Shown one piece after another: positions 53,115 through 62,416 of a DNA stretch of 64,000 nt. The notes under the pieces are model-generated. The model saw only the letters and a program-made list of their open reading frames with translations, had not been told where the DNA came from and ran no database searches. The stretch is taken from assembly GCF_900113245.1 (NCBI RefSeq), contig NZ_FOOQ01000002.1, positions 372,001 to 436,000 on the forward strand. Direction: 5' to 3'. The stretch is from Halopelagius inordinatus. GTDB taxonomy: Archaea > Halobacteriota > Halobacteria > Halobacteriales > Haloferacaceae. The position numbers and the translations under genes were made by a program. Within the stretch, counting starts at the first letter, position 1, and each line of letters opens with the position of its first letter.

Positions 53115-53951
53115 TCAGCGAATCTTCCGAACGTCCGTCACGTCGAACCCGCTCTCGTGTATCTCCGTCTCGAAGCGGACGATGTTTTCGTCTTCGAGGC
53201 GCGAGAGGACGCCGCGGAACTCTCGGACGACGAGCGTCCGCGCGCGTTTCGACCCGCCGGTCTCCCACTCGAACTGGAGAGTCCCGTCCGCGGCGTCGAC
53301 GAGATGTCCGAGTTCCGTCCGTTCGAGCGTCTCGCGACTGGCGAGAGCGAGAACGAGTCCGCCCCACTCGTGCGATACCTTCCCGAGGCCGCGCATCAGC
53401 ATCGCGATGTCCTCCCACTCGACCTCCTCCGAGACGGACCCGACGAGGTCGGTGATGGAGTCGATGACGACGAGGTTGTTCGGCGCGTTCTCGCTCAACA
53501 GTCCGCCGAGCGCGGTCATCACCGACTCGCGGTTGTGCGACTCGCCGAGGTCACGGAGCGTCGTCGTCTCCCCCATGTACCACTCCCGAGGGATGGGGCT
53601 GAGTTGAAAGTACTCGGGGCTGAGGTCGTGAAACCGGATGCGGTCGACTGCGGCGTCGAGGAACTCCTCGTCGAGAACGTACGCCATCTCCCGCCGAATC
53701 GCCGATTCGTCGTCGATAAACGAGAGGTAGTGAATCTCCGGGGGGACGGACGCGTCGTCGTGAAGCGACCCGTAGTGGAGGTCGAACAGTTCGTCGTCGG
53801 CGTGCGCGAGTGCGTTCATCGCCGCACTCGTGTAGACGAACTCGCGGGCACCGGCCCCGGGTTCGCCGACGAGGAGAACGACCGTACCCGGCGGCGCCCC
53901 GCCGCCGATTATCGAATCGAGACGGGACACCCCGAAGGGGATGCTGTCCAT
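53115..53951 (-). CDS. RadA/KaiC-like protein with degenerate Walker A
   Basis: A 278-residue single RecA-fold domain of the kind known as RAD55/HTR-like in haloarchaea. FGVSRLDSIIGGGAPPGTVVLLVGEPGAGAREF shows where the P-loop should be; the lysine is replaced (Ala35, with Arg36 at the Ser/Thr position) so normal ATP binding is unlikely. The Walker B strand NNLVVIDSITDL is intact. Similar proteins act in signalling complexes with sensory rhodopsin-type partners. The role is unknown. Convergent relationships are absent; it lies 48 nt after the CopG-like gene's promoter on the same strand. Confidence 0.82.
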   Translation of the reverse strand: MDSIPFGVSRLDSIIGGGAPPGTVVLLVGEPGAGAREFVYTSAAMNALAHADDELFDLHYGSLHDDASVPPEIHYLSFIDDESAIRREMAYVLDEEFLDAAVDRIRFHDLSPEYFQLSPIPREWYMGETTTLRDLGESHNRESVMTALGGLLSENAPNNLVVIDSITDLVGSVSEEVEWEDIAMLMRGLGKVSHEWGGLVLALASRETLERTELGHLVDAADGTLQFEWETGGSKRARTLVVREFRGVLSRLEDENIVRFETEIHESGFDVTDVRKIR

Positions 53952-53975
53952 GCTCCGTCGTCTCGGTCCCCTCCG

Positions 53976-54974
53976 TTAACCGTTTCGGGGCGCGTCGTCC
54001 CCGTGTTCGACCCGCGCGCCGACGTTGCGTCCGGAGACCGTTCGCACCTCGCCGTCGACGCCCGCGGCGTCTAAGGCGGCCCGCCCGGCCGCGCGCGCCT
54101 CCGACGCGCGTGCGGCGTCGGTGATGCCGTACACCGTCGGCCCCCACGACGACTGCCCCGCGCCGTACACCGCGGGATGCTCAGAGAGCGTCGCGACCAG
54201 TTCGCCCACGGGCGGGCGGTAGACTCCGCCCTGTTCGTCGGCGTACCACGACCCGTTCAGTCGGCCGATGTCTTCCACCGCTTCGCCGAACCGTTCCGCG
54301 TTGCCGGCGGCGACGGCGGGGAGGAGGCGGCGACTCAAGACGCCCGCGATGCGGTCCGACACCGCGGGGTCGGCGCGTTCGACCACCGCGCGCATGCTGT
54401 CGTCCTCCTCGTCGCCGTCGCGTCCGGGGTCGATATCGGGTTCGACGAGGAGAAAGCGCCACTCCGCCGGCACGTCGTGTCGGACGGCGACGGGCGGCAC
54501 CGTCCACTCGCCGTCGTCCGGGCGGGCGGTGGTAAAGCGGGCCGTCGGATGTCCCGCGTCCGCGAGGAACCCGCCGTCTTCGAAGGCGGCGACGCCGACG
54601 CCGGACCGGCCGCCGCGTCCGAGTTCGGGCGCGGCGGCGCGTTCGTCGCTCTCTCTACCGTTGGCCCGGGCGACGGCGGCGAAGACGGCCAGCGCCAGTT
54701 GCGTGCCGCTTCCGAGTCCGGCGTGTCGCGGGAGTGCGGACTCGACTTCGACCCGCGCGCCCGCGACGCCGAGAACGTTCGCCGCGCGTTCGGCGTACTC
54801 GCGGGCGTGCGCGTCGGCACAGACCACCCGCTCTGCCGGTTCGGCGACCACCCTCGTCTCCGGGTCGTCGAGGGCGACGCCGAGTCCTCCGTAGAGGCGT
54901 TCGTGCGCGAGGCTCAGGTTCACGAACCCGAAGTGGATGCGGGCCCCGGCGGCGACGCGGACGCGGTCGCTCAT
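53976..54974 (-). CDS. Beta-RFAP synthase-like GHMP-family protein
   Basis: A 332-residue GHMP-fold protein with RVAAGARIHFGFVNLS near the start, the phosphate-binding motif RHAGLGSGTQLALAV, then a C-terminal GSWYADEQGGVYRPP and GAGQSSWGPTVYGI, typical of beta-ribofuranosylaminobenzene 5'-phosphate synthase. That enzyme makes a precursor of methanopterin, yet haloarchaea use folates, so its true reaction here is unclear; p-aminobenzoate or a related aromatic may still be the acceptor. It is followed by the RadA-like gene with a 24-nt gap and may be co-transcribed. Confidence 0.8.
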   Translation of the reverse strand: MSDRVRVAAGARIHFGFVNLSLAHERLYGGLGVALDDPETRVVAEPAERVVCADAHAREYAERAANVLGVAGARVEVESALPRHAGLGSGTQLALAVFAAVARANGRESDERAAAPELGRGGRSGVGVAAFEDGGFLADAGHPTARFTTARPDDGEWTVPPVAVRHDVPAEWRFLLVEPDIDPGRDGDEEDDSMRAVVERADPAVSDRIAGVLSRRLLPAVAAGNAERFGEAVEDIGRLNGSWYADEQGGVYRPPVGELVATLSEHPAVYGAGQSSWGPTVYGITDAARASEARAAGRAALDAAGVDGEVRTVSGRNVGARVEHGDDAPRNG

Positions 54975-55070
54975 CGGCGGCAGTTCAACAGCGGTGCGTA
55001 TGTCGGTTTCGACGGTGGCAACCCACCCCCGACGGACCGGACCGGGTTCGGGGCCGAACGTACGGCGTCG

Positions 55071-55406
55071 TCACTCCGGCAGGGGACAGAGACTCGCCGT
55101 GAAAAGCACCGTCTCGTCCGTCTCGTTTCGCGCGCCGTGAGAGACGCCTCTGTCGTGGCGGACGACGCCGGGCGCGTCGACGACTTCCTCCTCTCCGTCC
55201 CGGACGACGGTGACCGACCCGCGGAGGACGTGAAAGACGTTCGTGCTCTCTCCGTGTTCGTGCGGGGAGAGCGTCGCGCCCGGACCGAGGGCGAACGCCT
55301 TCACCAACACGTCGTCGGAGACGACCAGTTCCGCCGTTTCGACCTCCGAGTCGTCGGGGTCGAGAGTCGATTCGGCCGCGGCGAGGACGTCGAACTCGTC
55401 TGCCAT
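55071..55406 (-). CDS. Cupin-domain protein
   Basis: A 111-residue single cupin. The metal site shows the family pattern: HEHGESTNVFHVLRG (two His and Glu), then a second motif VVRHDRGVSHGARNETDET. Such small cupins may be dioxygenases or binding proteins; the substrate is unknown. ATG 55406 is preferred over one nine codons upstream (MPPAGLRSR), which is not family-like. It lies 96 nt upstream of the GHMP-family gene on the same strand. Confidence 0.83.
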   Translation of the reverse strand: MADEFDVLAAAESTLDPDDSEVETAELVVSDDVLVKAFALGPGATLSPHEHGESTNVFHVLRGSVTVVRDGEEEVVDAPGVVRHDRGVSHGARNETDETVLFTASLCPLPE

Positions 55407-55783
55407 GCGCGAACGGAGGCCCGCCGGAGGCATAAATCCGGACGTGGGCGGACGAGGACCCGAGCGAAGTCACGACTCGGCGCGTCCACTCTCACGAGGG
55501 GACCGAGAGAAGAGGAGTAGCGAGGCGTCGAACCGAACGGAACCGAGAGACCACGTCGCGGTGAACCGTTCGGGAACGTGAGCTAACGAACTGCCTCGAC
55601 CCGACGCGCGGACGCGGTGTCCGCGGTATCCGGTCGTTCGCCCGGAGACGAGTCGGCCTCCGGAAGGGTGCCTCTGGTGGTCGGCCCGCACGGAAGCCGA
55701 CGATTCGGGTGCCGAACGAACCGTCGCCCGAGGCGGAACGGCACTCGCACTCGGCGAGGGCGAACCCGTCGTCGTCGAACCCC

Positions 55784-55826
55784 GGGGGGAGTCGGGTGGG
55801 ATGGGACGAAGTGGGGTGAGACGGGG
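55784..55826 (+). other. G-quadruplex motif 1
   Basis: Six runs of three or more G: 55784-55789, 55794-55796, 55798-55800, 55803-55805, 55813-55816 and 55823-55826. Loops of the first five runs are 4, 1, 2 and 7 nt, within the G3+N1-7 rule. Confidence 0.6.
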
Positions 55827-55923
55827 TCCGCCGTCGCGGTTGCGGTCAACCGCGGTGCCGGCACGCGACAGACGCGGTGGCGTCGGCCGCCGCGAGTGCG
55901 TCGTGTCGTCTCGCGGCCGTCGC

Positions 55924-55939
55924 GGGTGGGTGGGGCGGG
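55924..55939 (+). other. G-quadruplex motif 2 with single-nucleotide loops
   Basis: GGGTGGGTGGGGCGGG: four G-tracts with 1-nt loops T, T and C. This is a textbook stable parallel quadruplex, in a cell whose cytoplasm should hold molar K+. Confidence 0.75.
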
Positions 55940-56185
55940 CGCGTCGGCCGCGGAGTTCTGCGACGCCCCGGTGAACGGGGAGACGTCACGGCGATTGCGA
56001 TGGGCATCGGTCACCTCATCGCGTTTCTCGCTACGAGTGGGACCCACTTCAACCGTGACGACCGTAAGTTCGATTTCAGCCGTTTCAACCCCGGAACGTG
56101 GGTTTAATTCGGATTTATTCGGTGAAACAGTCCGTACCGAGGGGTCGCGGTTCGAGCGAAAAATTTCGAGTGCGGCCGGGGTCGC

Positions 56186-56509
56186 TTACGCGCCGACCAG
56201 TTCCTCGGCGACGACGTCGACCGAGAGGAGGTCGGGGTCGACCGCGAGGTCGGTCTGCCCGCGGACGAACTCCGGGAGGGAGTCGCGGGCGTACGTGACG
56301 ACGCGCACGTCGGGGTTCTCTTCTTTCGCGACCGGAATCGCCGAGGCGTCGTCCATCTCCGTGAGGACGAGGAGGTCCGCCGTCTCGATTCCCGCCGCGA
56401 GGAGCGATTCTCGGGTCGCCATCCCCTCGATGCGGGTCAGGTCCGCACCGTAGTCGAGGAGGGCGTCGCCGAGTCCGTCTGCGTCTTCGCCTGCGATGAG
56501 CACGGTCAT
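56186..56509 (-). CDS. TrkA-N-like small Rossmann protein (DUF7126-like)
   Basis: A 107-residue protein made mostly of alternating strands and helices: [29 protein letters not shown], then [34 protein letters not shown], recalling half of a TrkA-N/RCK nucleotide-binding fold. The canonical GxGxxG is lost (GEDADG). The ATG overlaps the guaA stop by 4 nt (ATGA), so it is the third gene of a coupled operon pyrG-guaA. A regulatory role in nucleotide synthesis is suggested by context only. Confidence 0.75.
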   Translation of the reverse strand: MTVLIAGEDADGLGDALLDYGADLTRIEGMATRESLLAAGIETADLLVLTEMDDASAIPVAKEENPDVRVVTYARDSLPEFVRGQTDLAVDPDLLSVDVVAEELVGA

Positions 56510-57423
56510 TCGTACTCGATGGTGGCCGGAGGCTTGTGCGTTACGTCGTAGACGACGCGAGCGACGTTCTCGTTCTCGCCGGTGATGCGCGATTGGATGC
56601 GTTGGAGCGTCTCCCACGGGAGTTCCTGCGCCCGCGCGGTCATCCCGTCGCGGGATTCGACGGAGCGAACGGCGACGATCCAGCCGTGGACGCGGTTGTC
56701 GCCCTTCACGCCGGTTCCCTTCCCGATGACGGCGGCGAACGCCTGCCAGGGGTCGTGTTTCTCGACTTCGTCTTCGACGACGTGACACGACGCGCGCGCC
56801 ACCTCGACTTTCTCCTTCGTCACCTCGCCGATGACGCGGACGGCCAGTCCGGGGCCGGGGAACGGCATCCGCTCGGAGATTATCTCTTCGAGGCCGAGTT
56901 CGCGGGCGACGTCCCGCACCTCGTCTTTGTACAGGTCGCGGACGGGTTCGACGATGCCCTCGAAGTCCACCACGTCGGGCAGGCCGCCGACGTTGTGGTG
57001 GGATTTGATGTTGCCCTCGCTCTCGATTCGGTCGGGGTAGATGGTCCCCTGCACGAGGTACTGCGCGTCGGACGCCTTCGCCTCGCGTTCGAACTCGCGG
57101 ATGAACTGTTCGCCGATGACCTTGCGCTTCTCTTCGGGGTCCGTGACGCCCGCGAGTGCGTCGAGGAAGCGGTCCTCACCCTCGACGACCTGCAGGCTAT
57201 CCATGTAGCTGAAGGTGTCGCGAATCTGCGCCGTCTCGCCTTCGCGCATCAGGCCCGTGTCCACGTAGACGGGGGTGAGTTGGTCGCCGATGGCCCGGTA
57301 GGCGAGTGCCGCCGCGACGGAGGAGTCCACGCCGCCCGAGAGGGCGATGATGGCGTGTTCGTCGCCGACGGCGTCGCGAATCTCTTCGACCGCGTCGTCG
57401 ATAAAGGAGTCCGCGTCGACCAT
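56506..57423 (-). CDS. guaAB: GMP synthase, ATP-pyrophosphatase subunit B
   Basis: A 305-residue subunit of archaeal two-subunit GMP synthase; it adenylates XMP and uses ammonia made by the separate glutaminase subunit A. The PP-loop is [35 protein letters not shown] and the C-terminal dimer region ([17 protein letters not shown]) are normal. The glutaminase domain is missing, as expected in archaea. The ATG overlaps the pyrG stop by 1 nt (TGATG), so translation is coupled. Confidence 0.95.
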   Translation of the reverse strand: MVDADSFIDDAVEEIRDAVGDEHAIIALSGGVDSSVAAALAYRAIGDQLTPVYVDTGLMREGETAQIRDTFSYMDSLQVVEGEDRFLDALAGVTDPEEKRKVIGEQFIREFEREAKASDAQYLVQGTIYPDRIESEGNIKSHHNVGGLPDVVDFEGIVEPVRDLYKDEVRDVARELGLEEIISERMPFPGPGLAVRVIGEVTKEKVEVARASCHVVEDEVEKHDPWQAFAAVIGKGTGVKGDNRVHGWIVAVRSVESRDGMTARAQELPWETLQRIQSRITGENENVARVVYDVTHKPPATIEYE

Positions 57424-59075
57424 CAGGCCTCCACCTCCTCGCGGTTGCGGGCGTCTAACTCGCCGAGGACGGCGTCTAAGAAGCCGACGAACGGCGGACT
57501 GGCGCGGTCGGGGCGCGACCGAAACTCGGGGTGGAACTGCGTCCCGAGGAAGTAGGGATGGTCGTCGCGTTCGAGAATCTCCATACGATTCGCTGCGCGC
57601 CCGGAGAACGTGAGGGCACCGGATTCCAGTTCGTCGATGTACTCGGGGTTGACCTCGTAGCGGTGGCGGTGTCGTTCCGTGCAGACGGTGTCGCCGTAGA
57701 CGCGTTCGGCCAAGGTACCGGGTTCGATATCGGTTTCGTGGGCGCCGAGACGCATCGTCCCGCCCATCTCGTCGAGTTCGTACTGTTCGGGCAGGAGGTC
57801 GATGACTGGGTGGTCCGTGTCGGAGTCGATTTCGGCGGAGTGTGCGCCGTCGAGTCCGAGGACGTTACGGGCGTGTTCGATGACGGCCATCTGGAAGCCG
57901 AGACAGAGGCCGAGGAACGGCACGTCGTTCTCGCGGCAGTAGCGGATGGCCTCTATCTTCCCCGCGGTGCCGCGGGTGCCGAACCCGCCGGGGACGACGA
58001 CGCCGTCGGCCCCCTTCAGGCGGTCCGCGTGCTTGTCGAGCATCTCGTCCGAATCCACCCACAGCACGTTCACGTCGGTCCGGCGTTCGATACCGGCGTG
58101 TTTCAACGCCTCGTGGACCGACATGTACGCGTCTTCGAGGTCGTACTTCCCGACGAGTGCGATATCGACCGACTCGGTCCGGTCGCGCGTGACGAGTTCG
58201 CGCCACCGGTTGTCGCGTTCGTCCGCCGGAAGGGCCTCGTCCGCGAGGTTCAGACGCTCCATGACGTACTCGTCTAATCCCTCCTCTTCGACCATCAGAG
58301 GGACGTGGTAGATGTCCTCTACGTCCGGGTTCGAGAACACCGCGTCCGTCGGCACGTCGCAAAAGAGCGCTATCTTCTCTTTGGTCTCGGAGTCGAGTTT
58401 GTCCGACGACCGGCCGACGAGGATGTCGGGTTGGAGGCCGGTGCTTCGGAGTTCCTTCACGGAGTGTTGCGTCGGTTTCGTCTTCTGCTCGCCGTTCTTC
58501 GAGTACGGAACGAGGGTGACGTGCGTAAACAGGATGTCGCCGTCGTCTTCCTCGTGGGCGAACTGACGGAGGGCTTCGAGGTAGGGCATCCCCTCTATGT
58601 CACCCACCGTGCCGCCGACTTCGACGATGCAGACGTCCGTCCCCTCGGCCGCCTCGCGGATGCGGCGCTTTATGTCGTCGGTTATGTGGGGGATAATCTG
58701 GACCGTCTTCCCGAGGTAGTCGCCCGAACGCTCCTTTTGGATGACGTGTTGGTACGTCTTGCCCGTGGTGACGTTGTGGTCCGAGGTCATGTCCGTCCCG
58801 AGGAACCGTTCGTAGTTCCCCAGGTCCAAGTCCACCTCGCCGCCGTCTTTCAACACGTACACCTCGCCGTGTTGGTAGGGGTTCATCGTCCCCGCGTCCA
58901 CGTTCAGATACGGATCGACTTTGACCGCCGTCACGTCGAATCCGGCGTTCGAGAGCAGTCGTCCCGTACTCGCGGCGGTGATTCCCTTTCCGAGGCCGGA
59001 CATCACGCCCCCCGTTACGAAAATGAACTTCCGACCCAGCGACGGGTCGTACCCGGTTTCGGGTTCCTTCGGCAT
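57423..59075 (-). CDS. pyrG: CTP synthase
   Basis: A 550-residue enzyme that converts UTP to CTP with glutamine. The amidoligase domain contains [18 protein letters not shown] and [14 protein letters not shown]; the glutaminase domain carries the nucleophile Cys in [10 protein letters not shown] and the HPEF region with [13 protein letters not shown] 59075 gives the normal N-terminus (MPKEPETGY); 35 upstream codons are not family-like. A GGTTTTGAG box about 30 nt before the ATG is the likely promoter. First gene of the pyrG-guaA-DUF7126-like operon, joining CTP and GMP synthesis. Confidence 0.97.
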   Translation of the reverse strand: MPKEPETGYDPSLGRKFIFVTGGVMSGLGKGITAASTGRLLSNAGFDVTAVKVDPYLNVDAGTMNPYQHGEVYVLKDGGEVDLDLGNYERFLGTDMTSDHNVTTGKTYQHVIQKERSGDYLGKTVQIIPHITDDIKRRIREAAEGTDVCIVEVGGTVGDIEGMPYLEALRQFAHEEDDGDILFTHVTLVPYSKNGEQKTKPTQHSVKELRSTGLQPDILVGRSSDKLDSETKEKIALFCDVPTDAVFSNPDVEDIYHVPLMVEEEGLDEYVMERLNLADEALPADERDNRWRELVTRDRTESVDIALVGKYDLEDAYMSVHEALKHAGIERRTDVNVLWVDSDEMLDKHADRLKGADGVVVPGGFGTRGTAGKIEAIRYCRENDVPFLGLCLGFQMAVIEHARNVLGLDGAHSAEIDSDTDHPVIDLLPEQYELDEMGGTMRLGAHETDIEPGTLAERVYGDTVCTERHRHRYEVNPEYIDELESGALTFSGRAANRMEILERDDHPYFLGTQFHPEFRSRPDRASPPFVGFLDAVLGELDARNREEVEA

Positions 59076-59225
59076 ACCGAGTGTGTGCCAGCGCGACTCA
59101 AAACCGTTTCGGACGGACGATTCCGTGTCAGGTAACCGCACGTTCGTTCGAATCGAACACGTCGTGGGAAACGTTCGCACGGCGGCGCAAGGTTCTATCC
59201 CGACGGCCCCCTATCGACGACCAAC

Positions 59226-59996
59226 GTGTACGACTACCACGTCCACTCGAACTACTCCGACGGCGACTTCCTCCCGTCGATGCTCGGGGCCGCGGAGGCG
59301 GCCGGACTGTCGGGCGTCGGCATCGCAGACCACTGCGTCGTCGTCCCAGACGAGCGGATACGGCGCTTTCGAGACGCATACGGCTTCGCCCTCGACCAGA
59401 CGTACCCCCGACGCCGAGGCGCGATAGAGGAGTTACGCGACCGGTTCGAAATCGAGGTGTACGACTCCGCCGAGATGGATTACGAACCGGACGCCGAAGC
59501 GGAGATTCGAGCGTTCCTCGACGAGGCGGCGTTCGACTACACGGTGGGGAGCGTCCACTCTCTCGACGGGACGAACGTCCACTACGAGGAACCGTTCGCC
59601 GCGATGTCGGAGGCCGAACGCCGCGCGACCGTCGAGCGATACTTCGAGAAAGTGGTCGCCCTCGCGGAGTCGGAACTGTTCGAGATAGCCGCCCACGTCG
59701 ACTTGGTCGAACGCAACGCCGCGCTTCGCGGCCTCGCGACCGAAGACCAGTACGACCGCGTCGCGCGGGCGTTCGCCGACTCGCGGACGGTCCCCGAGAT
59801 AAACGCCGGGCGCGTCCTCGACGACTACGGCGAGTTCCACCCGACGCCCGCCCTCTTTTCGGCTCTGCGGGACGCGGGCGTCGAGTTCGTCGTCGGCACC
59901 GACTCTCACGCGCCGGACGAAATCGCCGCCCGCGCCGAGAAGATTCGAGAGTTCACCGCCTCGACGGGCCTCTCGCCCGTCGAACTCGACCTGTAG
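59226..59996 (+). CDS. PHP-domain phosphatase (histidinol-phosphatase-like)
   Basis: A 256-residue PHP-superfamily enzyme. Metal motifs: YHVHSNYSDG at the start, GIADHC, SAEMDYEP, VGSVHSLDG, AHVDLVER and GTDSHAPDEI. It resembles the HisK-type histidinol-phosphate phosphatase, so a histidine-pathway role is plausible but unproven. The start codon is GTG 59226, next to the motif as usual. Divergent from pyrG with 150 nt between. Confidence 0.82.
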   Translation: MYDYHVHSNYSDGDFLPSMLGAAEAAGLSGVGIADHCVVVPDERIRRFRDAYGFALDQTYPRRRGAIEELRDRFEIEVYDSAEMDYEPDAEAEIRAFLDEAAFDYTVGSVHSLDGTNVHYEEPFAAMSEAERRATVERYFEKVVALAESELFEIAAHVDLVERNAALRGLATEDQYDRVARAFADSRTVPEINAGRVLDDYGEFHPTPALFSALRDAGVEFVVGTDSHAPDEIAARAEKIREFTASTGLSPVELDL

Positions 59997-60002
59997 CCCG
60001 CG

Positions 60003-61139
60003 TCAGTAATCGCCCCCGCCTCGACCCGTCGTCTCTTCGAGTTCGGGCCCGCTGACCCGTTCGACCACCTCGTCGCCGTCGATATCGACGCGTTCGGTGC
60101 CGGGGACTTCGAGAATCAGGTCCGGGCCGAACGCCGAGGCGGGCGTCTGATAGCCCGTCGGCGCGTCGCCCGAGAGGGTTTTCTCCACGCACAGAAGCGA
60201 CGTTTCGACGGTCAAGCGGTACGTCTCGGGCGTTCTGAGGCGGGAGACGACGCGGCCGCCCGGCGACCGGGCCTCCCCCCAGACGAGGCCGTAGCCCTCT
60301 CTGCGGGTCCGTTCGTCCGGTCCCTCGACGTACCGGTCCACGAGACGGTGCAGGACCGCTTGCACGGGCGCGGCGCTCAGAAGGCCGCCGAGGTAGTTCG
60401 CGGCCCCGAGGAGTCGGCGGCCCGCCGGAGGCATTGCGGCGTACACCTCGATGTTCGGAATCCCGGTGGTGACGTGGGCCGTCGACACGTCGCCCCACGG
60501 GATGGTGACCGCGCGCTTCAGGCCCTCGCCGAAGTCGATGGCGCGGGTCTTGTGGCCGACCGGGACCCACCGCAGGTCGCCGTTCTCGCGGACCGCGCCG
60601 CCGTCGCCGATGCCCGAGAGGACGGTCTTCGTCGTTCCCTTCGAGATGGTTCCCGCGGCGTCCAACCCGAGAGCGAGATGCGTCGCCGCCGGGAGTCGCC
60701 GCTTCAGGTGGGCGGCGAGACAGTCCGTGGGGACCACGTCGAACCCGACGCCGGGGAGGAGCGTCACGCCCGCGTCGTCGGCCTCCGCGTCCCGCCGCTT
60801 GATTCGCTCGAAGACGGAGAGTTCGCCCGTGATGTCGAGGTAGTGCGTCCCCTCTCGGATGCAGGCGTCGACCATCGGGTCCGCCGTCTTCTCGAACGGC
60901 CCCGCGCAGTTGAGGACGGCGTCCACGTCGTCGACGAACGCGGCGGCCTCCCGCACGTCGAACGTCCGACTCGGGAGGTCGAGGTCCGACGCGACGGCCG
61001 ACACCCGCTCGGAGTCGCGTCCGGCCAGAATCGGTTCGAGACCGCGTTCGGCCGCCGCCTCGGCGACGAGTCGCCCGGTGTAGCCGTACGCGCCGTACAG
61101 CAGGAAGGTGGCGTCTGAGTCCGCATCGGAGTCGGTCAT
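60003..61139 (-). CDS. Saccharopine dehydrogenase-like (trans-acting enoyl reductase type) protein
   Basis: A 378-residue protein with an N-terminal NAD(P) domain: FLLYGAYGYTGRLVAEAA, VLNCAGPFEKTADP and GTHYLDITGE, then GVGFDVVPTDCLAAHL. The middle and C-terminal parts match the saccharopine dehydrogenase/mycobacterial enoyl reductase group. Haloarchaea do not make lysine by saccharopine, so the substrate is unknown, perhaps a lipid or isoprenoid. It converges with the PHP gene, with a 6-nt gap. Confidence 0.82.
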   Translation of the reverse strand: MTDSDADSDATFLLYGAYGYTGRLVAEAAAERGLEPILAGRDSERVSAVASDLDLPSRTFDVREAAAFVDDVDAVLNCAGPFEKTADPMVDACIREGTHYLDITGELSVFERIKRRDAEADDAGVTLLPGVGFDVVPTDCLAAHLKRRLPAATHLALGLDAAGTISKGTTKTVLSGIGDGGAVRENGDLRWVPVGHKTRAIDFGEGLKRAVTIPWGDVSTAHVTTGIPNIEVYAAMPPAGRRLLGAANYLGGLLSAAPVQAVLHRLVDRYVEGPDERTRREGYGLVWGEARSPGGRVVSRLRTPETYRLTVETSLLCVEKTLSGDAPTGYQTPASAFGPDLILEVPGTERVDIDGDEVVERVSGPELEETTGRGGGDY

Positions 61140-61271
61140 CGCTTCCTCGTTGACCCGTTACGGGATTAGTGGTGTCGGTCCCGTTACAGGACCGCGGGGC
61201 GGGCCGACGGCGGTACCCGACGACTCTGCCGGGACCGTAGCCGTTGACCCACTGGTGTCCGAGAGGGCGGT

Positions 61272-62072
61272 ATGGATATTCCGCAGTTCGGTCTCGGGAC
61301 GTACCAGATGGACGACCTCGACGAGTGCGCGACTGCGGTCGAGACGGCAGTAGACGTCGGCTACCGCCACATCGATACCGCGCAGGGGTACGAGAACGAG
61401 GCGGCCGTCGGCGACGGCATTGCGCGCGCGGACGTGGACCGAGAGGACCTGTTCGTCGCCTCGAAGATAGACACGGAGTCGCTCGCGTACGACGACGTCC
61501 TCGAATCGACGCGCGAGAGCGCTCGGAAACTCGGCGCGGACAGTATCGACCTGATGTACGTCCACTGGCCGATACAGACGTACGACCCAGAAGCGACGCT
61601 CCCGGCCTTGGACGAACTCGTCGACGAGGGCGTAATCGACCGAATCGGCCTGAGCAACTTCCGACCGGACCAACTCGAAGACGCCATCGACCGACTCGAC
61701 GCGCCGGTCTACGCGCACCAAGTCGAGATGCATCCGATGCTCCCGCAGGACGAACTTCACGAACTCGCCGTCGAACACGACCACCGACTGGTGGCCTACT
61801 GTCCCATCGCCCGAAATCAGGTGGCGGACGTGCCGGAGATTCGTGAGGTGGCGGAGAAACACGACGCGACGCCCGCGCAGGTGTCTCTCGCGTGGTTGAT
61901 GCAGAAAGAGAACGTCACCGCCATCCCGAAAGCCGCCTCGCCGGACCACATCACGGAGAACTACGCCGCACTCGACGTGGAACTCGACGCCGACGACGTG
62001 GACGCGATCGACGGAATCGAGGACCGTCACCGCATCGTCGACTTCGAGGAAGCCCCGTGGAACCACGGCTAA
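61272..62072 (+). CDS. Aldo/keto reductase
   Basis: A 266-residue TIM-barrel oxidoreductase using NAD(P)H. The catalytic tetrad can be placed: Asp in RHIDTAQGY, Tyr in GYENEA, Lys in FVASKID and His in YVHWPIQ. C-terminal cofactor residues AIPKAASPDHITENYAAL follow. The group resembles 2,5-diketo-gluconate reductases, with unknown substrate. It is divergent from the saccharopine dehydrogenase-like gene (132 nt). Confidence 0.9.
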   Translation: MDIPQFGLGTYQMDDLDECATAVETAVDVGYRHIDTAQGYENEAAVGDGIARADVDREDLFVASKIDTESLAYDDVLESTRESARKLGADSIDLMYVHWPIQTYDPEATLPALDELVDEGVIDRIGLSNFRPDQLEDAIDRLDAPVYAHQVEMHPMLPQDELHELAVEHDHRLVAYCPIARNQVADVPEIREVAEKHDATPAQVSLAWLMQKENVTAIPKAASPDHITENYAALDVELDADDVDAIDGIEDRHRIVDFEEAPWNHG

Positions 62073-62203
62073 CTCGGTGCACCGAACCGGCGCTTTCTCG
62101 TCAGACGACGCGTTCTCCGAGCGACTCCGATACCGGTTAGACGGGCTGACGTTCCCGACGGCGTTTAAAAAGATATACTATCCATCACGTTCGAACGATT
62201 GGT

Positions 62204-62371
62204 ATGGCAGTCGCGGCAGTGGCGTGCCCGCACTGCGGACAGGTGATAGACGCCGAGTTCCCTCCGGAGGGCGACGTCGGAGGCGTCCGCCGTCGACTGA
62301 AGTCGCAGTTCCGACTCACCCGGAACACCTGCCCGAAGTGCGGTCGCCAGTACGACATCAGACAGCGTTGA
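62204..62371 (+). CDS. Zinc-ribbon microprotein (hypothetical)
   Basis: A 55-residue basic protein with Cys8-x2-Cys11 (ACPHCGQV) and Cys43-x2-Cys46 (TCPKCGRQYDIRQR), a four-Cys zinc ribbon separated by an Arg/Lys-rich segment. Basic charge is unusual in this acidic proteome and suggests nucleic acid binding. TATA-like GATATACT about 27 nt before the ATG, and high-GC third positions, support a real leaderless gene. No family was recognised. It ends 45 nt before ppc, on the opposite strand. Confidence 0.75.
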   Translation: MAVAAVACPHCGQVIDAEFPPEGDVGGVRRRLKSQFRLTRNTCPKCGRQYDIRQR

Positions 62372-62416
62372 ATCGACTCCGACCGACCGTCCGGAATCCG
62401 GGCGAGCCCTCCTTTT

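Larger units (their letters stand above)
55407..56185. other. Large gap without a recognised gene
   Basis: These 779 bases hold open frames but none with haloarchaeal composition or a recognisable domain. A 76-codon frame at 55877-56107 on the plus strand ends in a plausible segment (MGIGHLIAFLATSGT) but starts in low-complexity sequence. A fragment reading GTALALGEGEPVVVEP near 55740-55787, plus strand, may be decayed coding sequence. Two G-quadruplex motifs lie at 55784-55826 and 55924-55939, and a 7-bp hairpin at 55607-55625. A minus-strand T5 run near 56160-56165, just after the last gene of the pyrG operon, may end its transcript. Confidence 0.6.

Noticed and set aside
55877-56107. A 76-codon plus-strand frame ending HFNRDDRKFDFSRFNPGTWV
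   Set aside because: Its end looks protein-like but the start is low complexity and G4-rich, no promoter was seen, and no family was recognised; kept only as a note in the gap entry.
55617-56453. A 278-codon plus-strand frame across the gap after the cupin gene
   Set aside because: Arg-rich low-complexity sequence that also runs into the last gene of the pyrG operon; no domain visible.
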